Part shown: piece after piece, positions 7,494-16,649 of the stretch
Layout: each line of letters opens with the position of its first letter
How positions within the stretch are numbered: the first letter of the stretch is position 1
Origin: Pseudomonas mosselii
Lineage (GTDB): Bacteria > Pseudomonadota > Gammaproteobacteria > Pseudomonadales > Pseudomonadaceae
NCBI RefSeq assembly: GCF_005796105.1
Contig: NZ_VAUO01000002.1
Span: 558,001-622,000, forward strand
Direction: 5' to 3'
Length of the DNA: 64,000 nucleotides
The notes under the pieces: model-generated
Databases searched by the model: none
What the model was told of the DNA's origin: nothing
Seen by the model: the letters and a program-made list of their open reading frames with translations, nothing else
Translations under genes and position numbers: made by a program

Positions 7494-9134
7494 ATGAATA
7501 TTCTGAATCAGTCCAAGTTTTCCACCAAGTTGCTGGCGGCTTTTACCTTCTGTGCCCTGATTACCCTGGCTGTAGGCAGCCTGGGTATGGTGGGCATCAG
7601 TCGATTGGCCGATGCGCTGGCGTTGACCTTTTCCAACAATCTGGTTTCGGTGTCCAACACCAGTGAAACCCTGACCAGCCTGACGGCCCACAACCGCGGG
7701 CTTTACCGATTGCTCGATGCACGCGATGGTGGTGTCTCGGAGGCAGACAAGCAGCGGCTTAGCTTGGCAGTCGCGTCAGACCTGGAGCGGATGCAGCAGG
7801 TGTTTGCAACGTATCGCGCAACACCTCTGGAGGAGGATGAGCGAGCTGCCGGAGATGAATTCGAGAAGCTCATTCCTGGCTACATCGCAGGTGCCAGCAA
7901 GGTCGCAGAACTCATGGCGGCAGGTGATCTAACCGAGGCACGCAATCGCCTCAACCTGCTCGCTAGCGAGGACTTCGCCAAGGCCCGCAGCCTGTTGCGG
8001 GTCATGATCGACTCCAACAATCGCCAGATCAAGGAAGGCGCGATTGCAGCTGCCGAACTCAAGTCCAGTTCCGTTGTGATACTGGCAACGGGCGTGATTA
8101 TCGCGTTTATCGTCGCCATCATCCTGGGCATCCTGATTACCCGGATGATTACCGGTCCCCTGGCCATTGCTGTGGCCAGTGCCCAGCGCATCGCCAAGGG
8201 CGACCTGACTCAATCGATCGTTTCCGAGCGTGGTGACGAAGCAGGCCAACTGCTCAATGCGCTGTCCGATATGCAGGGCGGTCTCAAGTACACCATTCAG
8301 GAAATCGCCAGTGCTTCGGGACAATTGGCTTCGGCTGCCGAGGAGCTGAGCGCTGTCACCGACGAAAGCACGCGCGGGTTGACGCGCCAGAATGACGAGA
8401 TCCAGCAGGCTGCCACGGCCGTCAATCAGATGACCGCCGCGGTGGAGGAAGTCGCGCGCAATGCCGTTTCGACCTCCGAAGCCTCGAAAACCGCTACCAA
8501 CGATGCAGTTCAAGGTCGTGGCCAGGTGGAGCAGACCGTCAAGGGCATCACGACCATGGTCGATGGGATAACCCAGTCGACCGAGGCGGTTGCGCAACTG
8601 GCCGGTAATGTGCGGGATATCAGCAAGGTGCTGGAAGTGATACGCAGCATCGCCGAACAGACCAACCTGCTGGCGCTGAACGCGGCCATTGAAGCGGCCC
8701 GTGCTGGTGAGCAGGGACGCGGTTTTGCCGTGGTGGCCGATGAGGTAAGGGCCCTGGCCCATCGTACCCAGGCGTCGACTGTAGAAGTCGAAGACATGAT
8801 CGGTTCTGTCCAGGCCGGTGCCGACGATGCCGTTGCGGCCATGGGCAAGAGCCTGTTGCTGGCCACCCAGACTCAGGAGCAGGCAGAGCGTGCAGGTTCG
8901 GCGCTAGTCAAGATTACCGAGGGTGTCGCGACCATCAACGAGCGCAATCTGGTGATTGCTTCGGCGTCCGAAGAGCAGGCCCAGGTAGCTCGCGAAGTGG
9001 ACCGTAACCTGCTGAACATCCAGGACCTCTCGACCCAAAGCGCAGCGGGTGCCAACCAGACCAGTGCATCGAGTCAGGAGCTTTCGCGTCTGGCCACATC
9101 GTTCAACTTGCTGGTGGCCAAGTTTCAGCTTTGA
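7494..9134 (+). CDS. Methyl-accepting chemotaxis protein, 4HB type
   Basis: 546-residue chemoreceptor. A short cytoplasmic N-terminus precedes TM1 (about 13-34) and a helical periplasmic domain of about 155 residues of four-helix-bundle type. TM2 (about 191-216) is followed by a HAMP domain (about 217-270) and the signalling coiled coil. The conserved hairpin tip contains [34 protein letters not shown]. It would signal to the CheA/CheW array. There is no C-terminal CheR-tethering pentapeptide. The start is uncertain: 7494 gives the usual N-terminus just before TM1, but an in-frame ATG at 7428 has a better Shine-Dalgarno (GAAGG) and would add 22 residues. The ligand cannot be read from sequence. 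Confidence 0.92.
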   Translation: MNILNQSKFSTKLLAAFTFCALITLAVGSLGMVGISRLADALALTFSNNLVSVSNTSETLTSLTAHNRGLYRLLDARDGGVSEADKQRLSLAVASDLERMQQVFATYRATPLEEDERAAGDEFEKLIPGYIAGASKVAELMAAGDLTEARNRLNLLASEDFAKARSLLRVMIDSNNRQIKEGAIAAAELKSSSVVILATGVIIAFIVAIILGILITRMITGPLAIAVASAQRIAKGDLTQSIVSERGDEAGQLLNALSDMQGGLKYTIQEIASASGQLASAAEELSAVTDESTRGLTRQNDEIQQAATAVNQMTAAVEEVARNAVSTSEASKTATNDAVQGRGQVEQTVKGITTMVDGITQSTEAVAQLAGNVRDISKVLEVIRSIAEQTNLLALNAAIEAARAGEQGRGFAVVADEVRALAHRTQASTVEVEDMIGSVQAGADDAVAAMGKSLLLATQTQEQAERAGSALVKITEGVATINERNLVIASASEEQAQVAREVDRNLLNIQDLSTQSAAGANQTSASSQELSRLATSFNLLVAKFQL

Positions 9135-9164
9135 CCTTTTGGTACCGATTCAGAAGTAGCCTGG

Positions 9165-9203
9165 GGCAGGATCACTGATCGTGAGTGAGCCTGCCTTTTT
9201 ATT
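9165..9203 (+). terminator. Rho-independent terminator of the chemoreceptor gene
   Basis: Stem GGCAGG/CCTGCC extended after one mismatch by TCACT/AGTGA, directly followed by TTTTTATT. It lies 31 bases past the stop codon. Confidence 0.88.
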
Positions 9204-9266
9204 CCTGATAACGGCCTCTATTTCTTTCAACCAATTAACTCACGACTGAGCGTTTTGCCCTCGCAT

Positions 9267-9305
9267 ATGTATTGATTTAAATACACCGTATCGAAATCAA
9301 TACAT
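9267..9305. promoter_or_regulatory. Inverted repeat with TyrR-box-like palindrome
   Basis: Perfect 12-bp inverted repeat ATGTATTGATTT/AAATCAATACAT, with centres 27 bp apart. The left arm is itself part of the 18-bp palindrome TGTATT-N6-AATACA (9268-9285), which has the spacing of an E. coli TyrR box (TGTAAA-N6-TTTACA). No T-run follows, so a regulator site is more likely than a terminator. The binding protein is unknown; GcsR, being TyrR-like, is one possibility. Confidence 0.5.
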
Positions 9306-9367
9306 GCGCGTATGCAGGCGCCTGCGCAAGGGTTTGATCCCCCATCTTTTTTTGTCCCTGCATCATC

Positions 9368-9385
9368 TGTAGCGATTTCGTTCCA
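9368..9385 (+). promoter_or_regulatory. GcsR-like binding site
   Basis: TGTAGCGATTTCGTTCCA fits the imperfect repeat I recall for P. aeruginosa GcsR (TGTAACG-N4-CGTTCCG), with two mismatches. It lies about 80 bp upstream of the -24 element, a normal enhancer distance. P. aeruginosa is reported to have three tandem sites; only one convincing copy was found here. Confidence 0.6.
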
Positions 9386-9447
9386 AAACAAAATCACGCC
9401 CGCCCGAAAAAAACGTTAACTGTCTGATTTAAAAGGAATTAATAAGG

Positions 9448-9465
9448 CTGGCCACGTTCTTGCTA
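9448..9465 (+). promoter_or_regulatory. Sigma-54 (-24/-12) promoter of the gcv operon
   Basis: CTGGCCACGTTCTTGCTA contains the invariant GG (9450-9451) and GC (9462-9463) separated by exactly 10 bases, with good flanking matches to TGGCACG-N4-TTGCW. Transcription would start near 9475, about 54 bases before the gcvH ATG. Confidence 0.85.
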
Positions 9466-9528
9466 GAGAAATCCGAACCAAGCGCGCGGCGCAACCGCGC
9501 CACACGCCCTGCATCCCGAGGATTTCCC

Positions 9529-9912
9529 ATGAGCGAGTTGCGTTTCACCGAAGATCACGAATGGCTGCGCGTCGAAGCCGACGGCAGTGTCACCGTGGGC
9601 ATCACCGCCTATGCCCAGAACGCCTTGGGCGATGTGGTCTACGTGCAACTGCCGGAACTGCAGCATTACGACAAAGGCGCCGAAGCCTCCACCGTGGAGT
9701 CGGTCAAGGCCGCCAGCGGCGTTTACATGCCCCTGAACGGTGAAGTGGTCGCGGTCAACGACGGCCTGAACGACAGCCCCGAGCAGGTCAACGAAGACCC
9801 ACTGGGCGAAGGTTGGTTCTTCCGCTTCATCCCCGCCGATGCCAATGAAGTGACCGCCCTGCTCGACCAGGACGCCTACGACCGCCTGATCAAAGCCAAC
9901 GACGACGCCTGA
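9529..9912 (+). CDS. gcvH: Glycine cleavage system H protein
   Basis: 127-residue lipoyl carrier that shuttles the aminomethyl group between GcvP, GcvT and the shared L-protein (dihydrolipoamide dehydrogenase). The lipoylation site is Lys60 in ESVKAAS, and [10 protein letters not shown] is the family N-terminus. The start is fixed by GAGGA 5-9 bases upstream. First gene of the operon, 11 bases ahead of gcvP. The protein is often one of two H paralogues in pseudomonads; this is the copy tied to sdaA. Confidence 0.96.
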   Translation: MSELRFTEDHEWLRVEADGSVTVGITAYAQNALGDVVYVQLPELQHYDKGAEASTVESVKAASGVYMPLNGEVVAVNDGLNDSPEQVNEDPLGEGWFFRFIPADANEVTALLDQDAYDRLIKANDDA

Positions 9913-9923
9913 GGAACCTTCCG

Positions 9924-12773
9924 ATGACCAGCAACCTCGGCACCGCCAACGAATTCATCGCCCGCCACATCGGCCCGCGCGCCGTTGATGAAGAGGCCAT
10001 GCTCACCACCCTGGGTTTCGACTCGCTCGAAGCCATGAGCGCCGCCGTCATCCCCGACAGCATCAAGGGCACCAGCGTGCTCGGCAGCCAGGACGGCCAG
10101 AGCGAGGCTGACGCGCTCGCTGCGCTCAAAGCCATCGCCAGCAAGAACCAACTGTTCAAGAACTACATCGGCCAGGGCTACTACAACACCCACACACCGG
10201 CGCCGATCCTGCGCAACCTGCTGGAAAACCCGGCCTGGTACACCGCCTACACCCCTTACCAGCCAGAAATCTCCCAAGGCCGCCTGGAAGCGCTGCTGAA
10301 CTTCCAAACCCTGATCAGCGACCTCACCGGCCTGCCGATCGCCAACGCCTCGCTGCTGGACGAAGCCACCGCCGCCGCCGAGGCCATGACCTTCTGCAAG
10401 CGCCTGTCGAAAAACAAAGCCAGCCACGCGTTCTTCGCCTCCATCCATTGCCACCCACAGACCCTCGACGTGCTACGCACCCGTGCCGAGCCCTTGGGCA
10501 TCGAGGTGGTGGTCGGCGATGAGCGCGAACTGAGCGACGTCAGCGCATTCTTCGGCGCCCTGCTGCAATACCCAGCCAGCAACGGTGACGTGTTCGACTA
10601 CCGTGAAGTGGTCCAGCGCTTGCACGCCGCCAACGCCCTGGTGGCGGTGGCGGCCGACTTGCTGGCGCTGACCATGCTGACCCCGCCCGGCGAATTCGAC
10701 GCCGATGTCGCCATCGGCAGCGCGCAGCGCTTCGGCGTGCCATTGGGCTTCGGTGGCCCGCACGCGGCCTACTTCGCCACCCGCGATGCGTTCAAGCGCG
10801 ACATGCCGGGCCGCCTGGTCGGTGTGTCGATCGACCGCTTCGGCAAGAGTGCCCTGCGCCTGGCCATGCAGACCCGCGAGCAGCATATCCGCCGCGAAAA
10901 GGCCACCAGCAACATCTGCACCGCCCAGGTACTGCTGGCCAACATCGCCAGCATGTACGCCGTCTATCATGGCCCGGACGGCCTCAAGCGCATCGCCCAG
11001 CGCACCCACGCGCTGACCGCGATCCTCAAGGCTGGCCTTGAACAACAGGGCGTCAAGGTCGTCACCGAGGCGTTCTTCGACACCCTCACCCTGGCCACCG
11101 GCGCCGCCACTGCCAGCCTGCACGCCAAGGCCCGTGCGCAAGGCATCAACCTGCGCCAGATCGACGCCACGCATCTGGGCCTGTCGCTGGACGAAACCAG
11201 CAGCCAGGCAGATGTCGAAACCTTGTGGGCGCTGTTCGCCGACGCCACCCCGGATTTCGCAGACCTCGCCGCCGCCACCTGCGTACAACTGCCCGCGGCA
11301 CTGCAACGTCAGTCAGCGATCCTTCAACACCCGGTATTCAACCGCTACCACAGCGAAACCGAACTGATGCGCTACCTGCGCCGCCTGGCCGACAAGGACC
11401 TGGCGCTGGACCGCAGCATGATCCCACTGGGCTCGTGCACCATGAAGCTCAACGCCGCCAGCGAGATGATCCCGGTGACCTGGGCCGAATTCGGCAACCT
11501 GCACCCATTCGCCCCAGCGGCGCAAAGCCAAGGCTACCTGCAGATGACCCAGGAGCTGGAAGCCATGCTCTGCGCCGCCACCGGCTACGACGCCGTGTCG
11601 CTGCAGCCCAACGCCGGCTCCCAGGGCGAGTACGCAGGTCTGCTGGCGATCCGCGCCTATCACCGCAGCCGTGGTGACAGCCACCGTGATATCTGCCTGA
11701 TCCCATCTTCGGCCCACGGCACCAACCCTGCGACCGCGCACATGGCCGGCATGCGCGTGGTGGTCACCGCCTGTGACGCACGTGGCAACGTCGATATCGA
11801 CGACCTGCGCGCCAAGGCCATCGAGCACCGCGAGCGCCTGGCGGCGATCATGATCACTTACCCATCGACCCACGGCGTATTCGAGGAAGCGATTGGCGAG
11901 ATCTGCGCGATCATCCACGACAACGGCGGCCAGGTATATATCGACGGCGCCAACATGAACGCCATGGTCGGCCTGTGCGCACCGGGCAAGTTCGGCGGCG
12001 ACGTGTCGCACCTGAACCTGCACAAGACCTTCTGCATCCCGCATGGCGGTGGTGGCCCAGGCGTCGGCCCGATCGGCGTCAAGGCACACCTGGCGCCGTT
12101 CCTGCCGGGTCACGCGGCACTGGAGAATACGGCTGGCGCGGTATGCGCCGCACCGTTCGGCAGCGCCAGCATCCTGCCGATCACCTGGATGTACATTCGC
12201 ATGATGGGTGGCGCGGGCCTCAAGCGTGCGTCGCAGATGGCGATCCTCAACGCCAACTACATCGCCCGGCGCCTGGAAGAGCACTATCCTGTGCTGTACA
12301 CCGGTGGCAACGGACTGGTGGCCCACGAGTGCATCCTCGACCTGCGTCCGCTCAAGGACACCAGCGGTATCAGTGTCGATGACGTGGCCAAGCGTCTGAT
12401 CGATTTCGGCTTCCACGCCCCGACCATGTCTTTCCCGGTGGCTGGCACGCTGATGATCGAACCGACCGAAAGCGAGTCGAAAGAGGAACTGGACCGTTTC
12501 TGCGACGCCATGATCCAGATCCGCCAAGAGATTCGTGCGGTGGAGAACGGCAGCCTGGACAAGGACGACAACCCGCTGAAGAACGCCCCGCACACCGCGG
12601 CGGAACTGGCGGGCGAGTGGACCCACGGCTACAGCCGGGAGCAGGCGGTTTACCCGCTGGCGAGCCTGGTGGACGCCAAGTACTGGCCACCGGTCGGCCG
12701 CGTCGACAACGTGTACGGCGACCGCAACCTGGTCTGTGCGTGCCCGTCGATCGAGAGCTATCAGGACGTCTGA
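9924..12773 (+). CDS. gcvP: Glycine dehydrogenase (decarboxylating), P protein
   Basis: 949-residue PLP enzyme, the usual full-length P protein with two fused aminotransferase-like halves. It decarboxylates glycine and loads the aminomethyl group on lipoyl-GcvH. The PLP lysine is Lys701 in [17 protein letters not shown], and the glycine-rich stretch after it is intact. A GAGGAA Shine-Dalgarno overlaps the end of gcvH. The following gene in P. aeruginosa is glyA2; here it is absent and a REP pair separates gcvP from sdaA. Confidence 0.97.
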   Translation: MTSNLGTANEFIARHIGPRAVDEEAMLTTLGFDSLEAMSAAVIPDSIKGTSVLGSQDGQSEADALAALKAIASKNQLFKNYIGQGYYNTHTPAPILRNLLENPAWYTAYTPYQPEISQGRLEALLNFQTLISDLTGLPIANASLLDEATAAAEAMTFCKRLSKNKASHAFFASIHCHPQTLDVLRTRAEPLGIEVVVGDERELSDVSAFFGALLQYPASNGDVFDYREVVQRLHAANALVAVAADLLALTMLTPPGEFDADVAIGSAQRFGVPLGFGGPHAAYFATRDAFKRDMPGRLVGVSIDRFGKSALRLAMQTREQHIRREKATSNICTAQVLLANIASMYAVYHGPDGLKRIAQRTHALTAILKAGLEQQGVKVVTEAFFDTLTLATGAATASLHAKARAQGINLRQIDATHLGLSLDETSSQADVETLWALFADATPDFADLAAATCVQLPAALQRQSAILQHPVFNRYHSETELMRYLRRLADKDLALDRSMIPLGSCTMKLNAASEMIPVTWAEFGNLHPFAPAAQSQGYLQMTQELEAMLCAATGYDAVSLQPNAGSQGEYAGLLAIRAYHRSRGDSHRDICLIPSSAHGTNPATAHMAGMRVVVTACDARGNVDIDDLRAKAIEHRERLAAIMITYPSTHGVFEEAIGEICAIIHDNGGQVYIDGANMNAMVGLCAPGKFGGDVSHLNLHKTFCIPHGGGGPGVGPIGVKAHLAPFLPGHAALENTAGAVCAAPFGSASILPITWMYIRMMGGAGLKRASQMAILNANYIARRLEEHYPVLYTGGNGLVAHECILDLRPLKDTSGISVDDVAKRLIDFGFHAPTMSFPVAGTLMIEPTESESKEELDRFCDAMIQIRQEIRAVENGSLDKDDNPLKNAPHTAAELAGEWTHGYSREQAVYPLASLVDAKYWPPVGRVDNVYGDRNLVCACPSIESYQDV

Positions 12774-12810
12774 TAGCCTGCGGCACGCACCCTGATTGAG
12801 GTGTGTCCCT

Positions 12811-12884
12811 CTGTGGGAGCGGGCTTGCCCGCGAATGCGATGTAAGCCACACCGACGCATTCGCGGGCAAGCCCGCTCCCACAG
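12811..12884. repeat. Inverted REP pair between gcvP and sdaA
   Basis: Two P. putida-type REP units in opposite orientation form a perfect 29-bp inverted repeat (12811-12839 and 12856-12884) around a 16-nt loop. Each begins or ends with the typical CTGTGGGAGCGGGCTTGCCC core. In the operon transcript it would form a long hairpin able to block 3' exonucleases or reduce sdaA-gcvT expression. Confidence 0.92.
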
Positions 12885-12923
12885 GGTTCAGCATCTGCCC
12901 AACCAACCTGGCAGGAGGTCAGC

Positions 12924-14300
12924 ATGTCTTTGAGCGTCTTCGACCTGTTCAAGATTGGCATCGGCCCCTCCAGCTCCCACACGGTTGGGCCGATGCGCGC
13001 CGCCGCGCGCTTCGCCGAAGGCTTGCGGCGTGACGGCCTGCTGGCCGGTACGGCGGGCGTCAAGGTCGAGTTGTACGGCTCGCTCGGCGCCACCGGCAAG
13101 GGCCACGGCAGTGACAAGGCCGTGCTACTAGGCCTCGAAGGCGAGCACCCCGACAGCGTCGACACCGATGCCATCCCCACGCGCCTGCAAGCGATCCGCG
13201 ACAGCGGCCAACTGCGCCTGCTTGGCGAGCACCCCATCACGTTCATCGAAAAACAGCACCTGGCGATGATCCGCAAGCCGCTGGAGTACCATCCCAACGG
13301 CATGATCTTTCGCGCCTTCGACGCAGCCGGCCTGCAGATCCGCAGCCGCGAGTACTACTCGGTGGGCGGCGGCTTCGTGGTCGACGAGGACGCCGCTGGC
13401 CAAGACCGTATCGTCGAAGACAGCACCGTCCTGCCCTACCCGTTCAAGACCGGCAAGCAACTGCTCGAACACTGCCTCGCCCAGCAACTGTCGTTCAGCC
13501 AGGTGATGCTGGCCAACGAAGCGGCCTGGCGACCGCAAGCCCAGACCCGCGCGGGCCTCTTGCAGATCTGGCAGGTGATGCAGGACTGCGTCGAGGCCGG
13601 CTGTCGCCACGAGGGCATCCTGCCCGGCGGGCTTAAGGTCAAGCGCCGGGCCCCGGCCCTGTACCGACAACTCAGCCGCCACCCCGAGGCCAACCTGCGC
13701 GATGCGTTGTCGGTCCTGGACTGGGTGAACCTCTACGCCTTGGCGGTGAACGAGGAAAACGCCCATGGCGGACGTGTGGTCACTGCCCCTACCAACGGTG
13801 CGGCGGGCATCGTGCCAGCGGTACTGCACTACTACATGCGCTTCGTCCCCGGCGCCAACGAGGATGGCGTGGTGCGTTTTCTGCTGACCGCTGCCGCCAT
13901 CGGCATTCTCTACAAGGAAAACGCCTCGATCAGCGGCGCCGAAGTGGGCTGCCAGGGCGAAGTGGGGGTGGCCTGCTCGATGGCCGCCGGGGCGCTCTGC
14001 GAAGTGATGGGCGGTACACCCCAGCAGGTCGAGAACGCCGCCGAGATCGGCATGGAACACAACCTGGGCCTGACCTGCGATCCCATTGGCGGTCTGGTCC
14101 AGGTGCCCTGCATCGAACGTAACGCCATGGGCTCGGTCAAGGCGATCAACGCGGTGCGCATGGCCTTGCGCGGCGACGGGCAACACTACGTCTCGCTCGA
14201 CAAGGTCATCCGTACCATGCGCCAGACCGGCGCCGATATGAAAAGCAAATACAAGGAGACCGCCCGAGGCGGTCTGGCCGTCAACATCATCGAATGCTGA
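12924..14300 (+). CDS. sdaA: L-serine dehydratase
   Basis: 458-residue [4Fe-4S] enzyme converting L-serine to pyruvate and ammonia; single-chain type with the beta domain ([21 protein letters not shown]) fused to the alpha domain. Cluster-ligand cysteines are seen in [17 protein letters not shown] and [15 protein letters not shown] 5 bases before the ATG fixes the start. Within the operon it drains serine formed from glycine plus C1 units, linking glycine catabolism to pyruvate. Confidence 0.96.
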   Translation: MSLSVFDLFKIGIGPSSSHTVGPMRAAARFAEGLRRDGLLAGTAGVKVELYGSLGATGKGHGSDKAVLLGLEGEHPDSVDTDAIPTRLQAIRDSGQLRLLGEHPITFIEKQHLAMIRKPLEYHPNGMIFRAFDAAGLQIRSREYYSVGGGFVVDEDAAGQDRIVEDSTVLPYPFKTGKQLLEHCLAQQLSFSQVMLANEAAWRPQAQTRAGLLQIWQVMQDCVEAGCRHEGILPGGLKVKRRAPALYRQLSRHPEANLRDALSVLDWVNLYALAVNEENAHGGRVVTAPTNGAAGIVPAVLHYYMRFVPGANEDGVVRFLLTAAAIGILYKENASISGAEVGCQGEVGVACSMAAGALCEVMGGTPQQVENAAEIGMEHNLGLTCDPIGGLVQVPCIERNAMGSVKAINAVRMALRGDGQHYVSLDKVIRTMRQTGADMKSKYKETARGGLAVNIIEC

Positions 14301-14326
14301 CCCGAACCAAAACCAAGGAGTCCCCG

Positions 14327-15448
14327 ATGTCCGAAACACTGCACAAGACCCCACTGCACGCCCTGCATCTTGAACTGGGCGCGCGCATGGTGCCGTTCGC
14401 AGGCTATGACATGCCCGTGCAGTACCCGCTGGGCGTACTCAAGGAACACCTGCACACCCGCGACCAGGCAGGCCTGTTCGACGTCTCGCACATGGGTCAG
14501 ATCCTCCTGCGCGGCAGCGACGCAGCCAGCGCCCTGGAAACCTTGGTGCCGGTGGATATCGTCGACCTGCCGGTGGGCATGCAGCGCTATGCGATGTTCA
14601 CCAACGAACAGGGCGGCATCCTAGACGACCTGATGGTCGCCAACCTGGGTGACGACACGCTGTTCCTGGTGGTCAACGCCGCATGCAAGGACCAGGACCT
14701 GGCTCACCTGCGCCAACACATCGGTACGCGCTGCGAGGTCCTTGACCTGTTCGAGGAACGCGCCCTGCTGGCCCTGCAAGGCCCGGCAGCGGTCAAGGTG
14801 CTGCAACGCCTGGCACCGGAAGTCGCCCATATGACCTTCATGCAGTTGCGCCCGGTGCAGTTGCTGGGCCAGGAATGCTTCGTCAGCCGCTCAGGCTACA
14901 CCGGCGAGGACGGCTACGAGATCTCGGTGCCGGCCGCCGCCGCAGAATCCCTGGCCCGCCGCCTGCTGGCCGAACCCGAAGTGCAGCCCATCGGCCTGGG
15001 CGCACGCGACTCGCTGCGCCTGGAAGCCGGTCTGTGCCTGTATGGCCATGATATGGACAGCGGCACAACGCCGATCGAGGCCAGCTTGCTGTGGGCGATT
15101 TCCAAGGTGCGGCGTGCCGACGGTGCACGCGCTGGCGGCTTCCCCGGCGCCCAACAGGTATTCGCCCAACAGCAACAGGGCGTGCCACGCAAACGCGTGG
15201 GTCTGCTGCCTCAGGAACGCACGCCGGTACGCGAAGGCGCAGACATCATCGATGCCAGCGGCAAGGCGGTCGGCAAAGTGTGCAGCGGAGGCTTTGGCCC
15301 GACACTGGGTGGGCCCGTGGCGATGGGGTATGTCGAGAGCGAGCATGCGGCGCTGGATACGTCGCTGTTTGCCGTGGTGCGCGGCAAGCAAGTTGCCCTT
15401 AAAGTCAGCAAAATGCCTTTCGTGGCACAGCGTTACTACCGTGGCTGA
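14327..15448 (+). CDS. gcvT: Glycine cleavage system T protein (aminomethyltransferase)
   Basis: 373 residues. Moves the methylene group from aminomethyl-lipoyl-GcvH to tetrahydrofolate and releases ammonia. The family signature is clear: [25 protein letters not shown] at the N-terminus, DVSHMGQ, and the folate-binding core with [11 protein letters not shown] and [20 protein letters not shown]. The frame is open to 14294 but would overlap sdaA; AAGGAG before the ATG at 14327 decides. Last gene of the operon. Confidence 0.96.
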   Translation: MSETLHKTPLHALHLELGARMVPFAGYDMPVQYPLGVLKEHLHTRDQAGLFDVSHMGQILLRGSDAASALETLVPVDIVDLPVGMQRYAMFTNEQGGILDDLMVANLGDDTLFLVVNAACKDQDLAHLRQHIGTRCEVLDLFEERALLALQGPAAVKVLQRLAPEVAHMTFMQLRPVQLLGQECFVSRSGYTGEDGYEISVPAAAAESLARRLLAEPEVQPIGLGARDSLRLEAGLCLYGHDMDSGTTPIEASLLWAISKVRRADGARAGGFPGAQQVFAQQQQGVPRKRVGLLPQERTPVREGADIIDASGKAVGKVCSGGFGPTLGGPVAMGYVESEHAALDTSLFAVVRGKQVALKVSKMPFVAQRYYRG

Positions 15449-15506
15449 ATGAGTGCGCAGGCTCCATTGGCATATTCGATTTCGAACCTGCGCAATAACT
15501 TTTGAA

Positions 15507-15530
15507 CATGGCGCCAGGCCAGGCGCCATG
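15507..15530 (+). terminator. Hairpin after gcvT
   Basis: Perfect 9-bp stem CATGGCGCC/GGCGCCATG with a 6-nt loop, 58 bases past gcvT, followed by CCGTTTCC. It is preceded by another potential stem TGCGCAGG/CCTGCGCA (about 15461-15497). Probably ends the gcv operon although the T-run is weak. Confidence 0.65.
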
Positions 15531-15795
15531 CCGTTTCCACCCGTTTGCGGGGTGGCTTGAAAAAGCCTGATTCAAGGCGCTGCGCAGGGCTTGTTTTTGC
15601 CGAAGGAGTTAGCGTAGAGTCACTCTACTGTGTTTGCATGGGTCGCAACAGTTCGTGACCTGGGCCAGTAGCCGCAATCTGCTACAACCCGTTCGACGTC
15701 TCTTACTTTCCTGCAACCCAGCCCAGTAATCTTTCACCTACAATTCGATGTGAAAGAAACTGTCACCAAAATCAAGCTTCATAGGAAATAAGAAA
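15531..15795. promoter_or_regulatory. Long leader/control region of the cold-shock gene
   Basis: Non-coding and unusually long for a small gene. It contains a 15-bp palindrome GTAGAGTCACTCTAC (15614-15628) and a hairpin CTTTCAC/GTGAAAG with a 12-nt loop (15731-15756) just before the ribosome site AGGAAATAAGAAA. Cold-shock genes commonly have structured 5' leaders. The promoter itself was not pinned down. Confidence 0.55.
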
Positions 15796-16008
15796 ATGGC
15801 TGAGCGTCAGAACGGTACCGTCAAGTGGTTCAATGACGAGAAAGGTTACGGCTTCATCACCCCAGAGAGCGGTCCGGATCTGTTCGTGCACTTCCGCGCC
15901 ATCGAAGGTAACGGCTTCAAGAGCCTGAAAGAAGGCCAGAAGGTCACCTTCGAAGCCGTGCAAGGCCAAAAAGGCATGCAGGCAGACAAGGTTCAGGTCG
16001 CGGGTTGA
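15796..16008 (+). CDS. Cold-shock domain protein
   Basis: 70-residue single cold-shock domain, an RNA/ssDNA-binding chaperone. The RNP1 motif KGYGFI and RNP2 motif LFVHF are intact, with the usual aromatic surface (W11, F12, Y18, F20). It closely resembles CapB/CspA-type Pseudomonas proteins. It has its own leader and a strong terminator, so it is monocistronic. Confidence 0.95.
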   Translation: MAERQNGTVKWFNDEKGYGFITPESGPDLFVHFRAIEGNGFKSLKEGQKVTFEAVQGQKGMQADKVQVAG

Positions 16009-16028
16009 TCCACGCCTGACTAAAGAAA

Positions 16029-16057
16029 GCCCCTGCCAAGTGCAGGGGCTTTTTTTT
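16029..16057 (+). terminator. Rho-independent terminator of the cold-shock gene
   Basis: GCCCCTGC/GCAGGGGC stem with a 5-nt loop, then eight T residues; 20 bases after the stop codon. Confidence 0.96.
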
Positions 16058-16097
16058 GCCCGTAGAATATCGGCTTCGCCTTTCGGAGCTGTACCGC

Positions 16098-16586
16098 ATG
16101 TCCAAGCCTCTGCTCAACCCCCAGGGAGATTTCCCACCGGTCGGCCTGGGTCGCCGCCTGGCGGCGATGTTCTATGACTTCTTGCTGTGCACCGCCCTGC
16201 TGATCGTTACGGCCGGCGCCTACAAGATGATCCAGATGGCGATCATCGGCGAGGCGCGCATGCGTGAGCTGACCGAGACCGGTGCGCTGGACGGCGACCC
16301 GCTACTGTCGACAATCCTGCTGTTCGCCCTGTTCGGCTTCTTCGCCAAGTTCTGGACCCACGGCGGCCAGACCCTGGGCATGCAGGTGTGGGGCGTACGC
16401 GTGCAGAACCCCGACGGCAGCGCCATCAGCCTGTGGCAGGCACTGCTGCGTTTTGTCGTATCGATCGCTTCGTGGCTGTGCCTGGGGTTGGGCTTCATCT
16501 GGTCGCTGTTCGACAAGCGCCAGCGCAGCTGGCACGACATCTACTCCGAAACCCAGCTGGTGCGCTTGCCCAAGCGCAAGAAGTGA
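16098..16586 (+). CDS. RDD family membrane protein
   Basis: 162-residue inner-membrane protein with the RDD-family pattern: GRRLAAMFYDFLL in the first helix, GGQTLGMQVWGVRV after the second, a third hydrophobic segment, and the C-terminal KRQRSWHDIYSETQLV. About three to four membrane segments. Function in Pseudomonas is unknown; some RDD proteins have been linked to ion transport. The ATG at 16098 follows a GGAG; the frame is open to 16056 but that overlaps the csp terminator. Single gene, closed by a shared terminator with lptG. Confidence 0.9.
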   Translation: MSKPLLNPQGDFPPVGLGRRLAAMFYDFLLCTALLIVTAGAYKMIQMAIIGEARMRELTETGALDGDPLLSTILLFALFGFFAKFWTHGGQTLGMQVWGVRVQNPDGSAISLWQALLRFVVSIASWLCLGLGFIWSLFDKRQRSWHDIYSETQLVRLPKRKK

Positions 16587-16603
16587 CCACAGAGAGTAAA
16601 ACC

Positions 16604-16630
16604 AATTGGGGCCGCAGTGCGGCCCCAATT
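16604..16630. terminator. Bidirectional terminator between the RDD gene and lptG
   Basis: Perfect 12-bp stem AATTGGGGCCGC/GCGGCCCCAATT with a 3-nt loop, between two convergent genes. A/T bases flank both sides. Confidence 0.85.
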
Positions 16631-16649
16631 CAAGGTTCAGCTCAGGCTA

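Larger units (their letters stand above)
9135..9528. other. Intergenic control region before gcvH
   Basis: 394 bases holding, in order, the chemoreceptor terminator, a 12-bp inverted repeat with an overlapping TyrR-box-like palindrome (9267-9305), a 12-bp palindrome GCAGGCGCCTGC (9314-9325), a GcsR-like site (9368-9385) and a -24/-12 promoter (9448-9465). It is AT-rich compared with its surroundings. The gcvH frame is open back to 9460, but the GAGGA before the ATG at 9529 sets the start. Confidence 0.75.

Noticed and set aside
9314..9325. Palindrome GCAGGCGCCTGC as an operator
   Set aside because: Short GC palindromes are frequent in this genome; no second copy or link to a promoter.
9200..9528. 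Glycine riboswitch before gcvH
   Set aside because: With transcription starting near 9475 the leader is about 54 bases, too short for a glycine aptamer, and no aptamer core is visible.
12811..12884. CRISPR-like repeats
   Set aside because: Only two inverted units, no spacers of regular size and no cas genes; these are REP palindromes.
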